A DNA stretch of 34,639 nt. It comes from Bacterioplanes sp. Lineage in GTDB: Bacteria > Pseudomonadota > Gammaproteobacteria > Pseudomonadales > Oceanobacteraceae. Position 1 is the first letter of the stretch; each line of letters starts with the position of its first letter. The notes beneath the pieces are model-generated. The model worked only from the letters and a program-made list of their open reading frames with translations, did not search any database and was not told where the DNA came from. Positions 1 through 6,583 of this stretch are shown piece after piece. The DNA is taken from the NCBI GenBank assembly GCA_014859445.1, contig JACUUC010000029.1:1-34639 (forward strand). The letters are read 5' to 3'. The position numbers and the translations under genes were made by a program.

Positions 1-453
1 GCCCCAGCCCCAGTGGTTGGGTCGAGGATGATGTAGCCCGCCGAGGTTTTGCCGTAGAAGTTTAATGGTTTTTCGTGGGCAGTGACTTCTTTGCCCGCAT
101 GCACCGCATTGCGGATGTCGTTTTTTATGTCATTACTGAGTTGTGAGTTAGCCAACGCTGTATCCAAGTTGGCTCTGGTAATCGTCCAGATTTTCTGGCC
201 TTCGGCCGCTGCCAGCTGTAACGCTTTTACCGCACTGATGCCATGCGCTGGGTTTTCTGGTGTTGAGAAGAGCTGTTCAGGAACCAGATGCTCCATGGCG
301 CTCATGCGTGCACCTGTTGCTCGGTTGTAATTAACCCACTGCTCATGGTCGTTATTTTTGTGAACGCGTAGATGGCTAATGTGATCTACGTCCATGGTTA
401 GGCCACTGATTTTGGCATTACGAGGAATGCCGCACCAATACATGGGGGTGATG
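1..453 (-). repeat. Direct repeat copy of the shared toxin domain (copy 4)
   Basis: DNA from 1 to about 240 is nearly identical to 3506-3748, and 320-453 is nearly identical to 2160-2292. The other copies are at 1064-1200, 1810-2310 and 3476-3954. Copy 4 continues past the window edge. Confidence 0.85.
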
Positions 454-494
454 CTGTTGTCTTCCGCGTTAATTTCTTGCTGGGTGCTTTTCAT
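1..494 (-). CDS. Toxin-array cassette 4, shared domain only (cut by window edge)
   Basis: The frame opens with an ATG seven bases after the stop of the preceding small membrane protein and stays open to the window edge, so the variable tip is not visible. The residues seen match the shared domain of the other cassettes: an ITPMYWCGIPRN segment, MDVDHISHLRVHKNN, ARMSAMEHLVPEQ, GISAVKALQLAAAEGQKIW, then KEVTAHEKPLNFYGK and LDPTTGAG. Compared with the longest copy (1479-2639) it lacks the first 40 or so residues, and an internal block of 52 residues between two acidic residues (ED) and ITPMYW is replaced by two residues. The reading frame is kept through both changes. I infer that it is an orphan toxin-tip carrier, as in polymorphic toxin systems. 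The shared domain resembles, from memory, the stretch before the tip in large transglutaminase-like polymorphic toxins; that is recollection, not a search. Confidence 0.7.
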   Translation of the reverse strand, partial: MKSTQQEINAEDNSITPMYWCGIPRNAKISGLTMDVDHISHLRVHKNNDHEQWVNYNRATGARMSAMEHLVPEQLFSTPENPAHGISAVKALQLAAAEGQKIWTITRANLDTALANSQLSNDIKNDIRNAVHAGKEVTAHEKPLNFYGKTSAGYIILDPTTGAG

Positions 495-500
495 GCATTG

Positions 501-731
501 CTAGTTAATCATGTCTATATAGGAAAAAATTAAAAATATCAATATTCCGGTGATGTAAAATAGAAAAGCATTGATATTGAATTTTTCTTGAATATGTGAC
601 GGAGATACCGTCAGCATCATACAAGCAATAATACCTCCCAATGTCGCCAAATATTCTTCAGAGAGGAATGCTCCCAGTTCTAACAATATTATTAATGTGA
701 ATGCAATAACTCTAAATGTTTTAAGAATCAT
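501..731 (-). CDS. Small three-segment membrane protein, probable immunity protein of the upstream tip
   Basis: A 76-residue hydrophobic protein starting MILKTFRV. An upstream in-frame ATG at 788 exists, but the start at 731 has an AAGGAA ribosome site eight bases before it and begins four bases after the stop of the tip gene at 736, so I prefer it. Three hydrophobic stretches are visible (about residues 8-22, 27-41 and 53-72), separated by a short polar loop near SPSHIQEKF. It resembles the 82-residue protein at 1238-1486 in length, topology and a K-x-F-R start, and both follow tips of the same type. Immunity proteins against membrane-acting toxins are often small inner-membrane proteins, so I infer that role. 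No known family was recognised. Confidence 0.6.
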   Translation of the reverse strand: MILKTFRVIAFTLIILLELGAFLSEEYLATLGGIIACMMLTVSPSHIQEKFNINAFLFYITGILIFLIFSYIDMIN

Positions 732-735
732 AATT

Positions 736-1245
736 CTATTCCTTACATGTGAATTGGCTTGAAAAATAACCTGACAATAATACCTCAATAACTAATATTC
801 TCAATACAGTTACATATGCCAGAGCAGCCCCGAGGCTCAGTAGCATAAAATAAGGCATAAGCAAATATGTTAGCCCTATCGCCATGACTAGCATTGACAA
901 AAACTTCACAACGGCGAAACCCAACCCACAGTTTTCTGCATCCAATGCAAAATCAAAAATTTGCTTGACCTTATTGATAAACGAGCCAAAATATTTCCAC
1001 AATCCGTCTTTTGCGTCCATCAAACCTGTCAGCAAACTAAACGGCGCGTCACTACTCAACTCTCCACCATTCTCCCCGCTGCTAATCATATACGCCCCAG
1101 CCCCAGTGGTTGGGTCGAGGATGATGTAGCCCGCCGAGGTTTTGCCGTAGAAGTTTAATGGTTTTTCGTGGGCAGTGACTTCTTTGCCTGCATGCACTGC
1201 ACTGAGGGTGCCTAATGCGATTTCGTCATTAAGGCAGTTAGCCAT
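736..1245 (-). CDS. Toxin-array cassette 3: minimal shared domain plus hydrophobic tip
   Basis: A 169-residue protein. The first 14 residues are unique; residues 15-61 are the last part of the shared domain (AVHAGKEVTAHEKPL, LDPTTGAGAYMISSGENGG). The tip (62-169) has an amphipathic start, a cysteine in ENCGLGFAVVKF, a long hydrophobic hairpin containing LLMPYFMLLSL, and ends FSSQFTCKE. The tip lines up nearly without gaps with that of the 386-residue cassette at 1479-2639, sharing the first cysteine, the LLPY/LLMPY motif, FSS and the terminal cysteine. Its start overlaps the end of the preceding small membrane protein by eight bases, suggesting translational coupling. I infer a membrane-inserting or pore-forming toxin tip. 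Without an N-terminal delivery domain it may be released only after recombination into a full toxin gene, or act as a silent reserve. Confidence 0.65.
   Translation of the reverse strand: MANCLNDEIALGTLSAVHAGKEVTAHEKPLNFYGKTSAGYIILDPTTGAGAYMISSGENGGELSSDAPFSLLTGLMDAKDGLWKYFGSFINKVKQIFDFALDAENCGLGFAVVKFLSMLVMAIGLTYLLMPYFMLLSLGAALAYVTVLRILVIEVLLSGYFSSQFTCKE
1064..1200 (-). repeat. Direct repeat copy of the shared toxin domain (copy 3, shortest)
   Basis: About 137 bases covering only the end of the shared domain up to the GENGG junction. It is nearly identical to the matching parts of the other copies, while the flanking DNA is unrelated and AT-rich. Confidence 0.85.
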
Positions 1246-1486
1246 ACTCAGTTACCCCACGGTAATACAGTAAAACTAGCGTTATTAGAAACCCTAATAG
1301 TATTATTGACCAGTATTTTTTTAATTTACCCTTATTTTTAAAATCTGAATAAGCAATAGAGGAAATCATGAACAATATGCTTATAACTCCTACAAGAAGG
1401 TCAGAAGATGCCATTGAGCTAGCAGCTATTATCCAGAAATAAAATACAATGATATATCTAAATTTTTTTTTCATAACCTCATCCAT
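1238..1486 (-). CDS. Small membrane protein, probable immunity protein of cassette 2
   Basis: An 82-residue protein (MDEVMKKKFRY...). Two starts are possible: the ATG at 1486, which overlaps the end of the tip gene by eight bases, or the ATG at 1474 giving 78 residues, preceded by GAGG at close spacing. It has three hydrophobic segments with a basic loop (FKNKGKLKKYW) between the second and third. Layout and size match the 76-residue partner at 501-731. It sits directly between two tip genes and overlaps both. I infer immunity to the tip of 1479-2639. No known family was recognised; its AT-rich composition resembles that of the tips rather than of the shared domain. Confidence 0.6.
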   Translation of the reverse strand: MDEVMKKKFRYIIVFYFWIIAASSMASSDLLVGVISILFMISSIAYSDFKNKGKLKKYWSIILLGFLITLVLLYYRGVTEYG

Positions 1487-2639
1487 TACATGACCATCTT
1501 GATGAAAAGAATGGAGCTATTGCTGCTGCGGCCAAAAATGACGATACAATTGCAATATACAAAGAAAGAAATATAGCTAAATATGGTAGTAAAATAAACG
1601 CCACGCCTATTGTTATAAATAGCGTCGATATATATTTGGCGATGCCATAAGAAACTCCGCATTTCATTATATCTGTGTATATTCCTATAGCATCAATAAA
1701 ATTTCCAAGTATTCCTCCAAGTCTTTTTAAAATTGGATTATCACCAACAGCATCTAACAGCGATAACAACCAAGAAATAGCATCAGTTTCGCCTGGTAAC
1801 TGTATATCCCCACCATTCTCCCCACTGCTAATCATATACGCCCCCGCGCCAGTGGTTGGGTCGAGGATGATGTAGCCCGCCGAGGTTTTGCCGTAGAAGT
1901 TTAAAGGTTTTTCGTGGGCAGTCACTTCTTTACCGGCGTTTACGGCATTACGGATGTCAGTCTTTATATCGTTGCTTAACTGAATATTCGCAAGTGCGGT
2001 GTTCAAGTTAGCTTGGGTAATCGTCCAGATTTTCTGGCCTTCTGCGGCGGCTAATTGAATCGCTTTAACCGCACTGATGCCGTTTGCCGGGTTGTCTTCG
2101 GTGCTGAACATTTGCTCTGGAACCAGATGCTCCATGGCACTCATGCGTGCACCGGAGGCTCGGTTGTAATTAACCCACTGCTCATGGTCGTTATTTTTGT
2201 GAACGCGTAGATGGCTAATGTGATCTACGTCCATGGTTAGGCCACTGATTTTGACATTACGAGGAATACCGAACCAATACATGGGGGTGATGTTAGTCTT
2301 AAATAAGCCGTAGCTAGGGGCTTTGTAGCTGACCATATTGGCTTGCTTAGCTGAAATGTCATCTTGCACATTATTTAATGCAAAGTAGCTAAGGATGGTA
2401 GCGTAAAGCAAGTCACCAACCAGCTGTTGTTTGCCAAGGTCGGTGTAATCTTCCGTGTTGATTTTTTGCTGGGTAGTTTCCATATCGTTTTTAAGTTGTT
2501 CGGCTTGTTTGACGCTGATGCCGTGCAAGTCTAGGGCGATCGCTCGGTATTCACCTGCCACGGGTTGGTTGCGTGAGGTGTTCCAGCCACGGTTGGGTTG
2601 CCAGTAGCCCATTTCTTCTTCAAGCTCAAAGTGACTCAC
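1479..2639 (-). CDS. Toxin-array cassette 2: longest shared domain plus hydrophobic tip
   Basis: A 386-residue protein starting at GTG (2639); an ATG at residue 10 (MGYWQPNRGW) is an alternative that matches the start of the 277-residue cassette. Residues 10 to about 277 are the most complete copy of the shared domain here: YRAIALDLHGIS, KQQLVGDLLYATILSYFAL, APSYGLF, MYWFGIPRN, HISHLRVHKNN, ARMSAMEHLVPEQ, GQKIWTITQAN, HEKPLNFYGK and LDPTTGAGAYMISSGENGG. The 109-residue tip follows: a polar start, a cysteine in MKCGVSYGIAKY, a long hydrophobic hairpin containing LLPYLAIFLSL, then FSSRWSCNG at the end. No signal peptide, secretion domain or transglutaminase-like catalytic domain is present, so this appears to be the C-terminal end of a larger toxin kept as an orphan. 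The tip is inferred to attack membranes; no enzymatic motif is visible. Confidence 0.7.
   Translation of the reverse strand: MSHFELEEEMGYWQPNRGWNTSRNQPVAGEYRAIALDLHGISVKQAEQLKNDMETTQQKINTEDYTDLGKQQLVGDLLYATILSYFALNNVQDDISAKQANMVSYKAPSYGLFKTNITPMYWFGIPRNVKISGLTMDVDHISHLRVHKNNDHEQWVNYNRASGARMSAMEHLVPEQMFSTEDNPANGISAVKAIQLAAAEGQKIWTITQANLNTALANIQLSNDIKTDIRNAVNAGKEVTAHEKPLNFYGKTSAGYIILDPTTGAGAYMISSGENGGDIQLPGETDAISWLLSLLDAVGDNPILKRLGGILGNFIDAIGIYTDIMKCGVSYGIAKYISTLFITIGVAFILLPYLAIFLSLYIAIVSSFLAAAAIAPFFSSRWSCNG
1810..2310 (-). repeat. Direct repeat copy of the shared toxin domain (copy 2)
   Basis: Matches the other copies from the GENGG junction (1810) upstream on the minus strand. A further short match to copy 4 lies at about 2449-2481 (matching 460-490), so copy 4 has lost the 156 bases between. 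Confidence 0.8.
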
Positions 2640-2719
2640 TTTTGCCGCCGATTACTAACATTTTACTAAGAGCGTAACGCTGACGATTTAAATTATTCAT
2701 ATTGATATTGCTCTATACC

Positions 2720-3139
2720 TTAGTTGTAAAAACTATAAAAAGCATAAGCGGATATGGATAGATTTAGGAGGATATGAGGTACTGGGTATATTTTAATTGA
2801 GCCTTTTTTTATCACGTAGAAGTTTCCCATGCTAACCATTTCGATCAATGTCTTTTGAGTCGCCCTTGACCTCATTATCAAGTATATGTTTTTGGTGGCG
2901 ATATTTTTTTTGTCGTTATAGAAGGCGGAGTATATTGTCGGAAATACCTTTTTGTTGTTTGCGAAAAAATATCCTCTTCTATTCTCAATGTTGTTGCACT
3001 CAATTTTTTTCTCATTAAATACAAGCATTGTATATAGATATAAAAGATATCGAAGTAGTAGTATTAGTCCGATTCCAGAGCATAGTATCCCTATGGAAAT
3101 GTCCGCTACTGGCGATGAAAACGGAGCAATCGCTACCAT
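2720..3139 (-). CDS. Membrane protein, probable immunity protein of cassette 1
   Basis: A 139-residue protein whose ATG overlaps the stop of the 277-residue tip gene by one base (TAATG), a typical coupled pair. It has one long hydrophobic segment near residues 13-40, a basic and asparagine-rich central part (about 43-115), and a second hydrophobic stretch near the end (IYPVPHILLNLSISAYAFY). It does not resemble the two smaller putative immunity proteins, just as its upstream tip differs from theirs. Composition is strongly AT-rich. No family was recognised; the immunity role is inferred from position and pairing only. Confidence 0.55.
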   Translation of the reverse strand: MVAIAPFSSPVADISIGILCSGIGLILLLRYLLYLYTMLVFNEKKIECNNIENRRGYFFANNKKVFPTIYSAFYNDKKNIATKNIYLIMRSRATQKTLIEMVSMGNFYVIKKGSIKIYPVPHILLNLSISAYAFYSFYN

Positions 3140-3972
3140 TAATTACATCCATTTCTTTGCATTGATGATGCTATAATTGTTTCTTGCATTTTGTTTGCTA
3201 AATAAGTTGCGGCTATTCTACCTATTGCACCAGCAAATATTCCAAACGAAGCAAATGCGACGCCCAAGAAAAGGATTGTAAGAATAGATAAAATTGTGAC
3301 CGCAATTACCATGTCATAAGCTTTATCCATAGGGCAAGAACTTATAATTGTAAGCATTGTGACGACTTGTGGGGCGATGGCAACCCAAGGCCCTAAAACA
3401 GCACTGGTGATTTTAGATGACTCAACAAATAATGAGTAAGAGCTCAAGAAGCCTCCTAGATTGGTTAATATATCCCCACCATTCTCCCCACTGCTAATCA
3501 TATATGCCCCAGCCCCAGTGGTTGGGTCGAGGATGATGTAGCCCGCCGAGGTTTTGCCGTAGAAGTTTAATGGTTTTTCGTGGGCAGTGACTTCTTTGCC
3601 CGCATGCACCGCATTGCGGATGTCGTTTTTTATGTCATTACTGAGTTGTGAGTTAGCTAACGCTGTATCTAAGTTCGCTTGGGTAATCGTCCAGATTTTC
3701 TGGCCTTCGGCCGCTGCCAGCTGTAACGCTTTTACTGCGGATATGCCGTTTGCCGGGTTTTCATCCGTGCTAAACATTTCATTTACCACATCCATGTGGT
3801 TCACCCACTGGGCAGCTTCGCTGTGCAAAACAGCTCCTGCTGTTTTGTGCTCAGGAACCAGATCTTCCATGGCGCTCATGCGTGCACCGGATGTGCGGTT
3901 GTAATTAACCCACTGCTCATGGTTGTTATTTTTGTGAACGCGTAGGTGGGTGTTGATTTGCCAATAGTTCAT
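3139..3972 (-). CDS. Toxin-array cassette 1: shortened shared domain plus a second tip type
   Basis: A 277-residue protein and the first gene of the array. It begins MNYWQINTHLRV, joining the start of the shared domain directly to HLRVHKNN and so skipping most of the N-terminal half seen in 1479-2639. It carries a stretch of about 23 residues after VPEH (from KTAGAVLH to DVVN) that the other copies lack, so this piece may be ancestral or inserted. After GENGG comes a 111-residue tip with a cysteine in SSCPMDKAYDM, one long hydrophobic region (about 54-92 of the tip) and a terminal cysteine (RNGCN). The tip is a different sequence from the other two but keeps their length, hydrophobic hairpin and two-cysteine layout. 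AGGGA lies 8 bases before the ATG. Inferred membrane-acting toxin tip. Confidence 0.7.
   Translation of the reverse strand: MNYWQINTHLRVHKNNNHEQWVNYNRTSGARMSAMEDLVPEHKTAGAVLHSEAAQWVNHMDVVNEMFSTDENPANGISAVKALQLAAAEGQKIWTITQANLDTALANSQLSNDIKNDIRNAVHAGKEVTAHEKPLNFYGKTSAGYIILDPTTGAGAYMISSGENGGDILTNLGGFLSSYSLFVESSKITSAVLGPWVAIAPQVVTMLTIISSCPMDKAYDMVIAVTILSILTILFLGVAFASFGIFAGAIGRIAATYLANKMQETIIASSMQRNGCN
3476..3954 (-). repeat. Direct repeat copy of the shared toxin domain (copy 1)
   Basis: Matches copy 4 almost base for base from the LDPTTGAG coding part through KIWTIT. It carries an extra segment of about 70 bases near 3778-3850 that the other copies lack. Confidence 0.8.
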
Positions 3973-4329
3973 TTCGTCATCCCTAACTTGCGCGCGATGC
4001 TAAGCTGCTGCCGTGCGCTCGTCAAATGTCTGCCTAGGAAAATCATAATTAAGTACCAGAAACGAGGTTTGCGTTTTATGACGAAAACCGAATGCCTAGA
4101 TACAAAAAATGGCGTAGATGTTTATCGGATTAGGACGATCGAGGCCAATCGTCCAGTCATGCTGGTTGTTTTCTGTACAAGGTGGTTGCAGCAGCCATAA
4201 TTAATGCCTCTTATCACGCGAGCAAGGATGCTGTATGTACTTTCACTCAAAAAAACGCCGCCGTCATTTACATGCGCTGCCCGCCGCCATTGCGTTGGCG
4301 TTGGTGGCCTTGGCTTGGTTTGCTCATGA
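3973..4329. other. Intergenic region between the array and the HAD gene
   Basis: Apart from the array promoter (3997-4025) and one possible small plus-strand frame (4235-4396), I see no convincing gene here. A weak 7-bp inverted repeat lies at 4133-4154 without a T tract. Confidence 0.5.
3997..4025 (-). promoter_or_regulatory. Sigma70-type promoter of the toxin-tip array
   Basis: On the minus strand TTGACG (4025-4020) is followed after exactly 17 bases by TAGCAT (4002-3997). The predicted start of transcription lies about 15-20 bases before the first gene's ATG at 3972, leaving room for its AGGGA ribosome site. This suggests that the array is transcribed on its own. Confidence 0.5.
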
Positions 4330-4396
4330 TCATTCAGCGCGTTCGTTAACGGATGCCACGGCGGTTGAAAGCTGCGATAAATGCTCAATGGTGTAA
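4235..4396 (+). CDS. Possible small single-segment membrane protein
   Basis: A 53-residue frame with AAGGA seven bases before its ATG. It starts with a strongly basic stretch (HSKKRRRH), then one hydrophobic segment (ALPAAIALALVALAWFA), then a polar tail with two cysteines (SCDKC). This is a plausible signal-anchor layout. Against it: its last 67 bases run antisense into the end of the HAD gene, and no family was recognised. It may be chance coding. Confidence 0.25.
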   Translation: MYFHSKKRRRHLHALPAAIALALVALAWFAHDHSARSLTDATAVESCDKCSMV

Positions 4397-5052
4397 TCGG
4401 CAGGGCGTAGCTCGTCGGGCCAAGTTTGTGCCAGTGCATTGACCCAAATGGTTTTCGCGCCAAGTTGTTGAGCCGCCCAAATGTCTTGTTGTGGGTGGTC
4501 GCCAATGTGAATCATCTGTTCGGGCGAGCATTGTGCGTGTTGAGCGGCCGCATGAAAGAGTGCGGGGTCGGGTTTGTTGGCGCCTACATGTTCGGCATTA
4601 AAATGGGCATCAAATAGGTGGTCAATGCCAATCATGGCAAGGTCGGCATTGCCGTTGGTCAGTGCGATTAAGCGGTATTCTTTTGCCAGTTCAGTCAGGG
4701 CGTTAAGCGCCCCATCAAACAGCGTAACTTGGCTACGCGCCTGATAAAACACATTAAAGGCTTGTTCGGCCAATGCTCGGGCGTCGTCACTGTTGTGCCC
4801 CGCTTGCATAAACACGCGGCGCATGACTTCTCGCCGTAATTGGCTGATTTGATGGCGCAGTGGTGGATAGCATTCGGCAATTTGCTGTTTGTATTCTTGC
4901 AGCGCCGGTAGGGTATAAAAGCGGGCTGCTGTAGGGGTGTGGGTTTGCATCCACTCATGCATGGCGCGCTCGGCCTGTTTAATCACGGGGTCTACGTGCC
5001 ACAGGGTGTTGTCGAGGTCGAGTGTGAGTACTGGCCGAGTGCTGCGCGTCAT
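4330..5052 (-). CDS. yigB: HAD-family phosphatase, YigB-like
   Basis: A 240-residue cytosolic HAD-superfamily phosphatase. Motif I is LDLDNT with the nucleophile and acid/base aspartates at 12 and 14; motif II is LTNGNA (Thr132); motif III is the lysine in NKPDP (Lys160); motif IV is GDHPQQD (184-190). An alpha-helical cap lies between motifs I and II (about 20-110). Length and the TNGNA, KPD and IGD pattern match YigB of Escherichia coli, which dephosphorylates the riboflavin precursor 5-amino-6-(5-phosphoribitylamino)uracil and FMN; substrate here is inferred from family. It is the last gene of the lptM-lysA-dapF-DUF484 run. Its ATG overlaps the stop of DUF484 in an ATGA, so the two are translationally coupled and nothing lies between them. 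Confidence 0.85.
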   Translation of the reverse strand: MTRSTRPVLTLDLDNTLWHVDPVIKQAERAMHEWMQTHTPTAARFYTLPALQEYKQQIAECYPPLRHQISQLRREVMRRVFMQAGHNSDDARALAEQAFNVFYQARSQVTLFDGALNALTELAKEYRLIALTNGNADLAMIGIDHLFDAHFNAEHVGANKPDPALFHAAAQHAQCSPEQMIHIGDHPQQDIWAAQQLGAKTIWVNALAQTWPDELRPADYTIEHLSQLSTAVASVNERAE

Positions 5053-5729
5053 GGCTTAGGTACAACGGGAATTTGTGGCAATCGCAGTGCCAGTACATCG
5101 GCAATGTAGTCGAGGAATAGGGTATCCATCGAACTGCGATAGTAGTCGGGGTTTTCGCTGGCAATGGTGAGTATGCCGTGGTTGCTGTTGCCGCGAACTT
5201 GCGCAGCCGCAACGGATTTGCATTGGCTGCTTTGCAGGCCCAACAAACTGGCAATGTCGTCACTGCTCAATTGGCCACAAATGGCGCGATGGCCTTTGAA
5301 TAAGCGATGAAGTTGGCGTTGTCGTTCACTGGAACGTATGGCGACCAGTGGGCCATCCAGTTGTCGTTCGGTGAAGTGCAGTAAGGCCCACGCATCAACA
5401 CCAAAGTCGTTGCGCAACGAATCGTCGAGGGCGGTTTGCACTTCGAGCCAGTGTTCGGCTTCGATTAGAGCCAAGACGAGGCGACGACTTTTTTCGAACA
5501 GATGATCGTTACGGCGCGCGTTTTCCAATAAGTCGGAGAGGCGCTGACGCAGTTCGACATTGCGTTCGCGGTGAATGGCCAGCTGTCGTTCCAGTAGGCT
5601 GGTAGCGACACCGCTGTGATGAGGAATGCGCAATTCGGCCAGCAGCTCGTCTTTACCCAAGAAGAAATCGGGGTGCTTGCTGAGGTAATGCATCACATCG
5701 GCATCCGTTAACCTTGGCTGCTGACTCAT
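5049..5729 (-). CDS. DUF484 family GAF-like protein
   Basis: A 226-residue protein. I chose the ATG at 5729 (MSQQPRLTDADV) because AGGAGA precedes it; the open frame extends 12 codons further up without support. The N-terminus VMHYLSKHPDFFL and the following region are the signature of the DUF484 family (YigA in E. coli), with a helical part (about 45-85) followed by a GAF-like domain. Biochemical function is not established. It is constantly found between dapF and xerC in gammaproteobacteria, but here it abuts the HAD phosphatase gene directly. Confidence 0.85.
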   Translation of the reverse strand: MSQQPRLTDADVMHYLSKHPDFFLGKDELLAELRIPHHSGVATSLLERQLAIHRERNVELRQRLSDLLENARRNDHLFEKSRRLVLALIEAEHWLEVQTALDDSLRNDFGVDAWALLHFTERQLDGPLVAIRSSERQRQLHRLFKGHRAICGQLSSDDIASLLGLQSSQCKSVAAAQVRGNSNHGILTIASENPDYYRSSMDTLFLDYIADVLALRLPQIPVVPKP

Positions 5730-5742
5730 GTTGTTCTCCTGT

Positions 5743-6573
5743 TTAGACGTTGATGCGCCCTTCAAAAACGGTCACGGCGGGGCCGGTCATGCGTACCGAC
5801 TGTTCGGGTTGCCAGTCGATGAATAAGTCGCCACCGGGCAATGTTACACGTACGCCGGGCTTTAGCCAGCCTCGCAATTGGCCTGATACCACGGCGGCAC
5901 AAGCACCCGTGCCACAGGCTAAGGTTTCGCCTGCACCACGTTCAAATACGCGTAGACGAATGTGGTGTTCATCGACCACTTGCATAAAGCCCACATTCAC
6001 TTTGTTAGGAAAGGCTGAACACGACTCGATAATAGGCCCCCATTCGGCAACGGGGGCTTGGTCAATGTCGTCCACTCGCAGCACCGCGTGGGGGTTGCCC
6101 ATGGAGACAGCGCCAAGTTGAACGTCGCCAATGTTGGGTAAGGTGACGGTGTATTCGGGCGCCATGTGTGCGGCTTGAAAGGGTATTTGCGCAGGCTCTA
6201 ATATGGGCAAACCCATATCCACCATCACTTGTTGGTCATCGGTGAGATGCAATTCCATGATGCCACTGGCGGTTTCGACCCGAATCTGGCGCTTGCCGGT
6301 GAGTTGTTGATCGACCACAAAGCGGGCGAAGCAACGTGCGCCATTGCCGCAGTTTTCGACTTCGCTGCCATCGGCGTTGAAGATGCGGTAGCGAAAGTCG
6401 ACATCGGGGCGTGTGGGTTGTTCGACCAGCAGCAGTTGATCAAAACCAATACCAAAATGACGATCGGCCAGTTCACGCACGCGTTGAGGACGAATGTGCC
6501 CCGCTTGGGTAATGAAATCCACTACCATGAAGTCGTTGCCGAGGCCGTGCATTTTGCTGAATTTAAGCCACAT
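5743..6573 (-). CDS. dapF: Diaminopimelate epimerase
   Basis: A 276-residue cytosolic enzyme converting LL- to meso-diaminopimelate, the precursor of lysine and of peptidoglycan crosslinks. The two catalytic cysteines are Cys75 in NCGNGARC and Cys220 in LACGTGAC; the start [15 protein letters not shown] is also typical. The ATG at 6573 is preceded by AAGGGG; the 29 codons upstream in frame lie inside the lysA end and were rejected. It begins 10 bases after the lysA stop and runs into DUF484, so it is in one operon with lysA. Length is normal for the family. Confidence 0.96.
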   Translation of the reverse strand: MWLKFSKMHGLGNDFMVVDFITQAGHIRPQRVRELADRHFGIGFDQLLLVEQPTRPDVDFRYRIFNADGSEVENCGNGARCFARFVVDQQLTGKRQIRVETASGIMELHLTDDQQVMVDMGLPILEPAQIPFQAAHMAPEYTVTLPNIGDVQLGAVSMGNPHAVLRVDDIDQAPVAEWGPIIESCSAFPNKVNVGFMQVVDEHHIRLRVFERGAGETLACGTGACAAVVSGQLRGWLKPGVRVTLPGGDLFIDWQPEQSVRMTGPAVTVFEGRINV

Positions 6574-6583
6574 CACAGACCCC

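Noticed and set aside
82-330. Plus-strand frame antisense to the shared toxin domain, also at 3587-3904
   Set aside because: It recurs only because the opposite strand is a repeated coding domain; it has no ribosome site or recognisable motifs.
1675-1875. Plus-strand frame across a tip and the GENGG junction
   Set aside because: Antisense shadow of the 386-residue gene.
1-3972. CRISPR-like repeats
   Set aside because: The repeats are long, coding and few, with gene-sized spacers; no short regular units.
4133-4154. Seven-base inverted repeat as a terminator
   Set aside because: Weak stem, no T tract, no gene ending nearby on that strand.
4078-4200. Plus-strand frame beginning MTKTECLDTKNG
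   Set aside because: No ribosome site and no recognisable family; likely chance.
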